This document shows positions 45,270 to 55,417 of a stretch of DNA of 64,000 bases, piece by piece. The notes beneath the pieces are model-generated. The model saw nothing but the letters and a program-made list of their open reading frames with translations, did not search any database and had not been told where the DNA came from. This DNA comes from Gremmenia infestans (lineage: Eukaryota; Ascomycota; Leotiomycetes; Helotiales; Hamatocanthoscyphaceae), in NCBI GenBank assembly GCA_032629725.1, contig JAFEVB010000002.1, forward strand, positions 1,736,001 through 1,800,000. The letters run 5' to 3'. Within the stretch, counting starts at the first letter, position 1. Every line of letters begins with the position of its first letter. The translations under genes were made by a program, and so were the position numbers.

Positions 45270-45495
45270 GTTCACCTGCTACACATACTGCAACACGACT
45301 ATCGCCACCGAGCAGACCGTCATGGGCTGTGAACCAACGGCGCTGAGTAACAGCATCGACGCGGATTCGCAGAAGGTGCTGGCATGTTTTGGGGCCACGA
45401 TGCCGTCGCCGAAATTAGCGGTGCAGAGGAGAGGCGTGGAGAGGGTTTTGTGGATGGGAGTGGGTATCGTGTTGGTGGGGCTGGTTGTGGAATAG
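45270..45495 (+). pseudogene. Possible remnant exon of a small Cys-containing membrane protein
   Basis: An open stretch ends at a TAG at about 45493-45495. It reads FTCYTYCNTTIATEQTVMGC, then QKVLACFGATMPSPKL and a terminal hydrophobic segment (LWMGVGIVLVGLVVE). It has several cysteines and a likely membrane tail. An in-frame stop occurs just before it, there is no good splice acceptor, and the only ATG is internal at 45322, which would give a 58-aa product. It may be the last exon of a decayed gene or chance. I give it low weight. Confidence 0.25.
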
Positions 45496-45889
45496 AGGGA
45501 GCAATTGGCAGGTAGGATATGGATATCTTGATGAGACGGGGTGTATTTATATTACCATAGCTGGTGTTGAACCCAGCACTGTATATGTGGATATCCACCG
45601 GCTGCGAGAGTATGAAAAATCTTGATATTGAAAGATCCAAATTTGGAAAGACTTTTAGCTCATAAATAGTTTCTATTGCGGGCAAAGAAACGCGAATTGG
45701 CAATGCATCCGTCTGGCCGCCATAGGCAAGACGTGCTTGGCAAATGGCAGTAGCTAGCTAGAGTACACTCGAGAGCAAGACAAAAAGGCAATATATTACA
45801 TGCGAAGCGACCGCCCTGCAATAAAGCGCGGCGAGATAAAAAAATCCCACCCCTAGAAAAAGCGTCTTACACTTACTGAGGCGGGGCAT

Positions 45890-48158
45890 TTAATGGAAAC
45901 TAGCAAGCCCTGCAGCGGTTGGGGGTAGGGTTTCACCATGTTGCTGAAAGTAAGTGCTGTACTGCACTTCACCCTTTCGGAGAATGGCCTCGTCGACTTC
46001 TCCAGCACCATGTCCGTTTTCCAAGCCTTTGCCACCTTCTATTTTGAGGTTCACAGGTTGAATCGAGGAGGGACTACGAATAGAATTAGCATTTAGATTG
46101 TCGTTTTGTGTAGGTACTTACCCATTAAGTTCCCTGTCAACTTGTAAGAATTCTTTCATCGCTTCCTTCGTCCCCCTTTGTTGGAGATACGTCAAATAGT
46201 AATTGCTGAGGTCCTTCTTCGTAGCCAAAGCCATGCGGCTTTGCTGGATCATATCCGAATGGATTTTCTTGATCCTCTCGTAATGCTCAGGCTCCGTAGC
46301 AAGGCTCGTAGGCTGCGAGATTTCGAATTCGAAATACTTGGCCCAGAAGTGGCGGCTTAGCAGGTACCATTGCTGGTTCTTCTGGAAGACTTGGCGAGCC
46401 TCATCTACGGAGCCTTGGATCTTCCACAATAGAACAGCCCACTCAACAACGAAAGCAGCCTTTGCAAACAAGTCAACAACGGGTGTGTCAATTTGGTTTT
46501 TGTAGACTTCGATGGCAGCTTCAAGGCCATTTTGACGACGTTCTAGATTTGCCCAGGACACAATGGTCTCTACGTGGCCTGGCATGCGGTCGAGGATGGC
46601 CTCATGAATATCTTTGGCGACGTCATAACGCTCGGACATCTCCTCAAAGTAAGCATACTGCAGCCTGATGCCGGGTCGACTGATCGGTACGTAAAGCGTG
46701 CTTGCTCGTTGGTAGACGTTTCGAACTTCTTCTTGCTTTCCTTCCTTGGCGGACATCCATCGAGCATATCGGAACCAAAACTCGTCATAAAATGCGCAAG
46801 TTACCAAGCACCTTTCGTACAGGAAGACGGTCCTGGTGTAATCACCCTCGGACTCTTCGAAGTCCAGATACTTCCTCCAGTTCGCCAGCTGCGCGTGATC
46901 AAGCTCAGTGACATGGAAATATGGACGTTTGACTTCTGATTCATAAGTCCATCGCTTTGTGGTCTCGGTCTGAGTACGAGTGAAGACATCCAGATAGAAT
47001 GTATCAACCTTTGAGCGTACTTCTCGCTCAATTTCCTGCTCGCCTTTGGGACCAGTCTGGTAAGCCTCCGCTTCGACTTCAGCACGGAAGGTAGCCAAGG
47101 TCTCGGCAGGTACAAGCTCTGTCAATGGACGTCTGTGAGCTAGACCGCGGAACCTCTCGAAATAACGGGCATATTGATGCATGGGAATGTTGATAACTCG
47201 TTTTAGGATGGCGAAAATCCTATCTTCTGCATCTAGACGATCCTCAAATTCTAGATATTTGTCCCAGAACGGGTGGGCTAGGAAATCTAGCCCAACTGAC
47301 GATGCGCCACGCTCGTATAGCCTACCAACGTTTGTCAGTCGGGTTCTTAAGGGGGAAAGAAGGGTGTGGAATGGCAAAGAGTGCAAATACGGGAAGGGCA
47401 GTGTGCTTGAACTAGTGTTCCTCAATTTCCATCCTATCCAAGCATGGGTTTAGATGTGTAGTAATACGATGTGAAAGCGAACGTGTAATAGCAGAAGGAA
47501 AGAACCTGATCATTTGGGTGAGAAGACGATCAAAACATGGAGCGACTTTTGTTGGCAATTCTCACCATCTGCAACCCGAAGACTCTCCAAGTAAAGTGCG
47601 TACGGTAATAACGGTTGTGTCGATGGCAGATGTCTGTGTTAAAGGGAAGGAAAGAGTCCAGTATACTTACTCTCTGATCACGTCTGGATCATGGCTTGTC
47701 TCGACCTTGAAAGAGCAATAGTCTGTCCATAGGTCTACCGAAATGGTGATGCTGGCTATCCCTCGCTCGAAGACCTAAAAATAGTCAGCAAAGCCCACAG
47801 CGCGTCCGACATCCTGTACTTACCATTTCCGCGGCCTCGGTGCCAGCAATTGAGAATTCCAAGTCGGCATATTTCTTCCAGTATCCAAACAATAAAGGGA
47901 ACTTGGCTAGGAACCGGTCGTAGGCATCTCGTATAGTTGCGATAGCTTGGGGGCTGGAGTTGCGATTTAAGCCGCCTTCGAGGCTCTCTGCGGCGCGAAC
48001 AAGCTTTTCCCAGCTCTCGAAATTGTCCGTATTTTCAAGCTGAGCAAAGAGTCAGCAAGAGTTGGAGGAGCGCATGGCATGAAACTTACGACCTCATTGT
48101 TCAACCGCTTTATTTCTGCCGATTCCTCATCCGTGCCTCCATAATTAAAATCAGACAT
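45890..48158 (-). CDS. PRP39: Pre-mRNA-splicing factor Prp39, U1 snRNP component (HAT repeats)
   Basis: Scaffold protein of the U1 snRNP needed for 5' splice-site recognition. Five exons (48158-48090, 48039-47824, 47774-47671, 47321-46122, 46073-45890) join in phase to 590 aa. HAT repeats, with the usual W...Y/F...E pattern, run through the protein: NFESWEKLVRAAESLEGG, LLFGYWKKYADLEFSIAG, LWTDYCSFKVETSHD, FWDKYLEFEDRLDAEDRIF, NWRKYLDFEESEGDYTRTV, FWFRYARWMSAKEGKQEEV and FWAKYFEFEISQPTSL. HPFWDKYLEFE and VERPY-like KRPYFHVTELD are typical of Prp39. Intron 3 is long at 349 nt and introns 1 and 2 are about 50 nt. The last exon encodes a short low-complexity tail. Confidence 0.93.
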
Positions 48159-50538
48159 ACTGGTCGCAAAGGATGGACGATGGGTGGGTTGAGGCGCGTT
48201 GAAAATGTTGACTGATGGTGAAGGGATGGTTTGCGCCGCGGCAATAAATTGCCGATAGAAGGATTATATGAACGCGAACAGTCGCGATAAAATCTTCTGT
48301 GCAAGGCGAAGGGTAGGAAGAGAGGGAGATGTTGGCTTCAGCTCCTGTCGACAAACTGAGCCTCAAATTCCAAAGGTACCTTATTACCGATTTGAGCCGA
48401 TATAAGCTATCTTTAGCGCAGGCGCTAAGCCAAAGGTGGTACTAGCGTCGAAGCAAAGACTTGTGGTAAAAACTCTGGAGCCCGCTTCTACTTCTTTTCA
48501 TAATATGGCTAATGATGAACGATACACAGTATCAATCTTATAGGAAGAGAATGAACGCTTCTATGGAGCATGATCTCAATGACAATTTCTGAAGCCTCTT
48601 ATACCATCTTTACCAAATCCTTTTCTCCCTTCTTCATTTCAAAACCGGGGCTCAGCTTGCGACACCGCGTTTGTGGCAGTTTTTTCTTTTTGCCCGTTTC
48701 GATAACAGCACTTATTCTACGGCATATTGTTCGAGACCAGCATGAGGCCTCAGATCTCGTCTGGTCGCAGAAGCTGGTGTGGGATCTAGTTGCTGCTTCA
48801 TTTCCACTGCTGTCCCGCAAGCGCTCAGGCTTCAATTGAGGCGATAAGCCCAAACCTCTTTTTCGAGAACCTTCAATTCTAAGTATCCACTTCAGAAATC
48901 CTGTTCATTAGCGAGAGTTGTTCTGGTGTATTCATGGTGTGCCCGTGTAATATCTGCCCATACCTGTGTCCCAGGCAAATAAATATATACATGGCATTTA
49001 TTATCTATTAGCCTATACCCTGGGGGATCGATTCACTTTGTTTATACTTGTGTACGTTCTATCAATTGGAATAAATTCTCGCGACCCTTTTGATTATTGA
49101 GGTAACATACCGGAGATTGCTGTTTGGTGGCTGAGTGCTTGAAGAGGTTTGTGTGTTGCGACGCGAACTGCGTGAGAAAGCCTTTCTATTTGTGAAACCA
49201 ATCTCTTCAGCTTCACTCCAGAAAGTTATCGAGCACTCCCACAAAGACGAGGATGCAATTTGCGTGTCGTTTCATTTCATGGTTTCAAAGCTCCGAATAT
49301 CAGGAATCAATGGCGCTGCGTAGCACAAACCCCCTTCTGTGCAATATTCTGCCCAACTTGCAAGCACTAATCGAGATTCGAAATCACACGGCGTGGCCGA
49401 ACCTTGTATCGTCTCATCCCAGCGTCTACTCTGGGCAAACCCGCAACGTCCATCTCTTACAAGGCGAAGGATATGGACAAGTATTAAGGGACGTGTACAT
49501 GACGACAGTGATCAGTCTAAGTAGCTGCAATGGTATTAAAACACAACCCATCCCACCGAGGTTTCGATCCCTAAATGTGTAATTGATTTACCGCCGTATC
49601 TGTCTATTACGGCATTTTATCGCCGTGATTGCTAGTGGCAGTATGGGCAATAGAACATGTGAATGGCAAGACAAACTCTTATCATACCTTGCTACTCACC
49701 ACCGAATCAAATGAGATTTGGGCTATATTTTGGCTGGTCCTTGGATCTATCCGGGGCATGGTCTCATGAAAGCGGTGTTGCTGTCTAGACACTTCGTGCT
49801 GACGAATATATGTTGCAGTAGATGATGTATTCTACTTACTTATGGAGGGCCCCCTTGTACATTTAGTCAAACTACCAGAAATTTATACCTTACATATTCA
49901 ACCTCTCATCGGACCAACAGAAATCTGCTTGAAACAGAAAGTCACATTCAACTTGCAGAATGATCTTCAAATCCTCATGAACACTCCTCGAGCTACTCCG
50001 GAGCGGAGTATTAATTCGCACAAGACCGGTGATCCACCTGGCACGGCCTACTAGCAAAAGCCCCCCCGTCGTCCTCCAACTTCACATCCGAAAGCCTACC
50101 TTCAAGACGAGTAAAAACCAATAGAAGTAAATTATGACAATCCACAACCAAAGCCCCTAAAGGCTCGGCCCGCACGAAAGTCCCCACCACGTGATGATCG
50201 ACACCCTCCCACAGCTTTATCTACCCTTTAAATCCTCATCCTCCCATCTGACCAAACTCTCCTGAACAAATCCTTTCACTCCTACATCTACATGAATGCA
50301 TATATGCACACACCAAAGTCAAGTGGTGCCATCTAAGACACTCCACCCCACCTGCATTCCAGATCGCCTGATCATATCACACCCCCCGCCTCCCCCTCCA
50401 CGCTCACCCACATATACCACCAAACCTCCAAAATGCCCTCCACCTCTAGACGCCACCACTTCATCTTCCAACAAGTGGCTTAAACACAAACACAACCACA
50501 ATCACAATCACAAACAACCGAGAAACGGAGAATAAAAA
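48159..50538. other. Gene-free stretch, 2.4 kb
   Basis: It contains the PRP39 promoter at its left end and pyrimidine- and CA-rich DNA near 50370-50535 (repeated CACAA and CACAATCACAATCAC), the leader of the next gene. Short frames at 48570-48839, 49135-49323 and 49253-49582 have no signature. No RNA gene was found. Confidence 0.45.
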
Positions 50539-51009
50539 ATGCCATCGTCACAAACCCCAAAATCACTCACCAGCATCGAAGTATGGCGACACGAAGTCTC
50601 CGCATGCTCCCTGCCCCTACAAGAACAGCTTCGCCCAACTTCCCAGCCCCATTCAAACTCAAACTCAAACCCAAGTCCAAATTTCTGGAGAAAAATCCTA
50701 GGATCAAAACGCGCCAAGCAGCCGCAGTCTCCCTTTCCTTTTGCCTGTGAGGGGGGCCGGAAAAGAGATGGAGAAGAGAGTGTGAGGACGGAGATGTACT
50801 CGTATAGTAGTACTAGTGCGGGGAGTGGACATGCACATGCTGATGAGGGCGTTGCGAAGATCGGCGTTGGTGAAGAGGGGGAAGGCAGTATCGGTAGTAT
50901 GGAGCTTGGGGAGGGTAGTGAGTGTGGCATTGTGGGCCGATTGAGAGAACGGGCCGAGAGGTTAGAGAGGGCGAGGAGGTTGTTGGATGGTGCCGTCAAG
51001 ACGGCGTAG
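50539..51009 (+). CDS. Small hypothetical protein with C-terminal helix, 156 aa
   Basis: Single exon from an ATG in a good context (AAAAATGCC). It begins MPSSQTPKSLTSIEVWRHEV, followed by an NSNSNPSP run and a basic stretch (FWRKILGSKRAKQPQ). A Gly/Ser/Glu-rich middle leads to a charged helix at the end (IVGRLRERAERLERARRLL). No family is recognised. The composition changes in a protein-like way along the frame and the leader is typical, so it is more likely real than not. A short protein of this type could be a fungal-specific regulator, but that is a guess. Confidence 0.5.
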   Translation: MPSSQTPKSLTSIEVWRHEVSACSLPLQEQLRPTSQPHSNSNSNPSPNFWRKILGSKRAKQPQSPFPFACEGGRKRDGEESVRTEMYSYSSTSAGSGHAHADEGVAKIGVGEEGEGSIGSMELGEGSECGIVGRLRERAERLERARRLLDGAVKTA

Positions 51010-51906
51010 GAGGTGAAGGTGAATTCGGAGGGGAAGAGGGGATGTGTGCTCGATAGGATAGATGCCTTCGGTAGGCGTTGGAATGGTAAGTTTTTGGATC
51101 GTGCTGGATTATTCGAAAGCACCGCAACTATATGGTGTGTTTTTTCCTCTGGACGAGGGGAATAGTTGTGATATCTACTGTCTTGGCGTCTTAAATCAAG
51201 GTAGGTACATCGCAAGCCGGGTTAGAACCTAATAGCTCATCAGGTCACGGCTGAAAGTGTCATCTAGGCTAGATATCCCATATCAGAAATCTCCAGTCCG
51301 CTGGGTTTATAATCGTCGTGGAAGATGAGGTATTCTTACATCTCAAAATATGGTGACATCACTATCACATTCATATAGACCGAGAGGTTTGTTAAGTGGA
51401 TTCATCGTCCTTAGCTACACACCTAAAGGCAGTTACGAAGGCTATAGAGAGGCGTATTTCGCTGGACAACGCAATGGGATGTAAGAGATTCCTAGGGATA
51501 TCTAGACCAGAAAGCACCCCTCCAGAGCGTACTAAGGCGCATTGCAAATAAGAGAGATTCCGAGGTATCCATTGTCAATATCATCTCCCTAACGAGCTTT
51601 GTGCCGTTGAGGCTCTTTGTGAAAAACGCATTCCATCGAAGACGCCTGCTTCAGAAGCTAAGAGGGCTCCATCTGCAAAACACGCCCCTGATGTGAAAAG
51701 ACCGCAGAGAAACATCGCAACCAGAAAAGAAAAGACAAGGTCATCAGGTTCGCAGGATGGTGTATTTCGCAAATCGCACGATTTCGCAAAAGGCACTCGT
51801 TCTGCTTTTCATATCAACTCCCATCCCCTACCCATGCTGCAACCACACCACCAGCAACCCAGGTATACCAGTAGAAGCATATGAAATCGAAGCGAGAAGA
51901 AGAGAT
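51010..51906. other. Intergenic stretch between convergent genes
   Basis: It is the 3' flank of the small hypothetical gene (+) and of the 14-3-3 gene (-). No coding signal beyond short frames. Confidence 0.45.
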
Positions 51907-53153
51907 CTACGACTCGGTTGCAGGCGCAGCTTCAGCCTCAGCCTTTGGCTCCACAGCAGCCTCAGTCTTCTCCTCGGTCTTCTCAGCCTCCTTGGGTGCC
52001 TCAGTAGCGGCTGCCTCAGGCTCCCCGCTATCCGAAGAAGTCCAGAGAGTAAGGTTGTCGCGGAGCAATTGCATAATAAGGGTGCTGTCACGGTAGGATT
52101 CCTCGGACAAAGAATCTAGCTCGGCGATAGCGTCGTCAAAAGCTTGTTTGGCAAGGTGGCAAGCACGGTCTGGTGAGTTCAAGATCTCGTAGTAGAAGAC
52201 AGAGAAGTTGAGGGCCAGGCCAAGGCGAATGGGGTGGGTTGGGGTAAGCTCGGTTTGGGCGACATCGGTAGCATTCTGCCAGGCTCAACATTAGACATGG
52301 TCGGATCAAATTGCAAAATGCGCGCATACCTTGTATGCCTCATGGGCGGCAGTAGCAGCAACCTTGCGCTTCTCGCCGGAAGCAAACTCAGCCAAGTAAC
52401 GGTGGTAATCACCCTTCCTAGATGATGATTATAATTAGCAAAGGAGCCTTGCATGCGGCGCAGTGTGGACCCATCGTAGCCGATAAGACATACATCTTGT
52501 GGTAGAAGACCTTGGACTCGCCAGACTCGGCCTTTGGGATCAAGGATTCATCCAAGACATCAAGGACATCCTGGCAGACCTTCTCGAGCTCGGTCTCGAT
52601 CTTTTGACGGTAATCGCGGATGGTCGAAACGTGCTTGTCGGTGCCCTTGGACTCCTCCTTCTGCTCGATCGACGAGATTATGCGCCAAGAAGCACGCCTA
52701 GTTCCAACGACGTTCTTATATGCGACAGACAAAAGGTTTCGCTCATCAACAGTGAGTTCTCCGCCCAGCTAGAATCACACATCATCAGTTTGTGTCTTCC
52801 AAGGACATCCTAGTATATAGCAGGATGGCGTACCTTGGCAACCTCCTTCATGTATGTGACCATCTCGTCATATCTCTCAGCTTGCTCGCAGAGCCGAGCG
52901 AGGAAGGTCTTGCTGTGAGTTCGTCAGTGGATGTGAGACTATCAAATGGAGGATAATGGCGTTTTGTCGCCGGACATGGAGCTTTTCGAACCTTTCACGC
53001 TAGAAATGGGACACCGAGTCAGCTAGAGAGCCCCTAAGTACGATGGTTTTGCACGCATGGCGATAGAAACGCGGTTGATAAGGAAGGTGGCCATGGAGGG
53101 GAAGAAAACAGAGACGATGCGGCAGAGCGGGTAGAACTTACTTCGGTCGTCAT
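51907..53153 (-). CDS. BMH1: 14-3-3 protein
   Basis: Dimeric adaptor that binds phosphoserine/phosphothreonine motifs in many pathways. Six exons join in phase to 276 aa: 53153-53142, an 8-nt exon at 52999-52992, 52912-52834, 52768-52494, 52417-52330 and 52275-51907. Family signatures: RESKTFLARLCEQAERYDEM at the N-terminus, LLSVAYKNVVGTRRASWRII with the phosphate-binding K and R, KMKGDYHRYLAEFA, VAQTELTPTHPIRLGLALN, SVFYYEILNSPDRAC and STLIMQLLRDNLTLWTS. The tail after that is the variable acidic/alanine-rich end. Without the 8-nt exon the reading frame and the residues R-E-S at positions 5-7 are lost. Intron 2 has a weak donor (GTTCGA). Confidence 0.96.
52992..52999 (-). other. 8-nt microexon of the 14-3-3 gene
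   Basis: CGTGAAAG on the minus strand is flanked by TTTCTAG and GTTCGA. It supplies the codons for R and E and two bases of the next serine codon, giving the universally conserved RES start of the 14-3-3 core. Confidence 0.85.
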
Positions 53154-55417
53154 TTTTGCAAGAGTTGGTATGCGGTGAGTGCGTAGCAAATGTTCGTTAA
53201 GGAGTGGAACAATATGGAGGTCTGATGGCTGAGGGTGGGTTGGATGTTTACGTGTCGAAGCAAAGTAGACAAAAGAGGTTCCACAGGACGATGTGACGAT
53301 TGAGCGCCTGGGCGGCTGGCTGGCGACAGGAAGAGTTCGCTTACGGTGGCACGTGAAAATAAGATTGAAGAGCTGCAGGTCAAAGTTCAACGACAATTCA
53401 CCACTCTTGTGGGTATTTATCATTAGGTACCTAACTAAGTATCTATTTCTCCAAGTATTTGATTCCACGGCGATTCCGAGGAAGTTATTGCCGCCGGCTA
53501 CAATTGCCCCTGCCAGTCCGACCATCATTCTGTTAGCAGAGGATATTACTTTGAATTTACTGAGCGGTTGGCCCCTTCCTCTACAACTTCATTCGGCGTT
53601 TGAGGAGCAGGAGCATCCCAAGAAGAGGTCCTGCAATCCTTTGCAGTCGTGTTGAGAAGCAGAAGCATTGGCATGCTTGGAAGATCTCTACTTGTTGCCT
53701 TTCCTTGTATACATGGACACGACATCGATACATATGCTACACCAAACGAACGACCCCTTATCATCAACGCCAACCTATTTGCAAGGGTTTGTACTCCGTG
53801 GCATGTGCTGGCAGTCGTTTTGCCCAATGAAATCCTCTCTTGCGGTTGCTTGCCCAACAAATCCCGAACTGAGCACGGGACTGTGTGACGAGGTGGACAA
53901 CACAAGTCACTCATCAGTTTGAGGCGCCAGGCAACTGGTACTTTTCTGATGGAAGATGGATCTCATGTGATAGCCCTGGATAAGAGACCCGTAGAGCCCC
54001 TCTTCATCTTTTCCTTGTCTTCTTCACTAGATATAGTATATTCTCTACAGGTGTTTACAGAAAGACCTGGTGCTGATCACTCGAGAGGGTCTAAGCAATT
54101 TTTGGATTTAACTTCTTCTTCAGTCACATATTGTGTTCATAGCTATGTGGTGGTCCTAAAGAAGCCGTGAGAACTCAGCTTTCCAGATCTGGTTGACATT
54201 TTATAAACCCCCTTCCCCACGCCCCGCGAGACCGGAAATTCTGATGCTGTCTCCAACTAATTTTACTTTTAGTAGGTAGCCTACAGCTACATGAAACTTG
54301 AACATTAAGACCCTCTTACAAGTCAAGAAGTTCTTCCTTTGAAGCCCTTTATCAATGCGCTAGGTTGTGTTGCTTCATCCAGTCTACGATCTGATACTCA
54401 TTCTTCTTTTGCTATGTTTTCTCTGGAATACCCCAAGACAAACTGTACCCAAGAATTGGGGTCTATTTCTCAACTGTAAAACCCAATCACCTTTCTTTAA
54501 GCGCCCTTGGAACCTGTCATCAGTGCCTGTGTATCGCTACAAGACAATGTTTGATGTAGACAACGTTTGCGGCTTTCAATGCAACAGCACTCTGTTCGAT
54601 ACTTGGGACTATCCCATCTTTGGGCCTCTAAGGCGGTGTTATATGCGATGACAAGAGCAACCAAAATATCGGGATCATTCTTGAAATAATCGAGTCCTAT
54701 TTTCGCAGGATAATAAGTAAGTGAGTTGGTTGGTTGATTGGGTGAAGACGACTTCGTAATGGGTTATTCTTTAACTAGGGTGGATTTAAGAAGACCGTTA
54801 CTCTGACTCATAAAAAGCCGGGTAGATCCGGATTTAGGGCCAGTAATTCATTTGTCGATAAGCCCAAATAATTATGTTCCTTTAAGCTTAAGGCTCTTTG
54901 AGACTTGCCTTATGTTATGCTTGGTTGTTTGAAAAGAATAAGTGATCCGAAATAGATAAGATACCGGTACTAACATTGCATTACGACCGAGAAAGCGAGA
55001 GTTAATGTACATTATTAATCCGAGAACCCCAAACTTAGAGACATCTTAAAGGAACCACCATCACAAAAATAACAAAAATAACAGTATTTCCAACAATCTT
55101 ACATAGTGAAAAAGAATTATCCCACTCTCAAACGGTACCTGCCTAGGTAGGTTTGACGCTTGTGGAACCGTGGCCGGCAAGGCTAGCTTGGGTTGAGGAC
55201 AGAGTGTACTTTGCCTTCGAGCTCTAGAATTTTCTGACCAAGCAACGACGATATTAACTCCACGTTCCTTTGGCTGCCTGGTGATTATTGGTTTTCTTCA
55301 TATAGTTGTCACTATTCTTGCGACCTTCATTTGAAAGAATTATCAGGTTACATGATCAATCCAAAATAAGTTGGTACCGACGGTACAAAATTTGGTTTCC
55401 CACTCCCCCACCACAAC
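53154..55417. other. Gene-free stretch, 2.3 kb, divergent promoter region
   Basis: It holds the promoter of 14-3-3 (-) and the leader of the Ca2+-ATPase (+). Frames at 53546-53914 (-) and 54367-54651 (+) are overlapped by others and have no signature. The stretch from about 54700 to 55140 is AT-rich. Confidence 0.45.

Noticed and set aside
45320..45703. 127-aa minus-strand frame opposite the possible remnant exon
   Set aside because: No domain. It overlaps a plus-strand stretch with a more protein-like composition, itself only weakly supported.
53546..53914. 122-aa minus-strand frame upstream of the 14-3-3 gene
   Set aside because: Overlapped by three plus-strand frames of similar length, with no domain and no conserved-looking composition.
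54367..54651. 94-aa plus-strand frame with a hydrophobic leucine-rich start, signal-peptide-like
   Set aside because: The hydrophobic start is followed by sequence without structure or cysteine pattern, in AT-rich DNA. There is no supporting neighbour exon.
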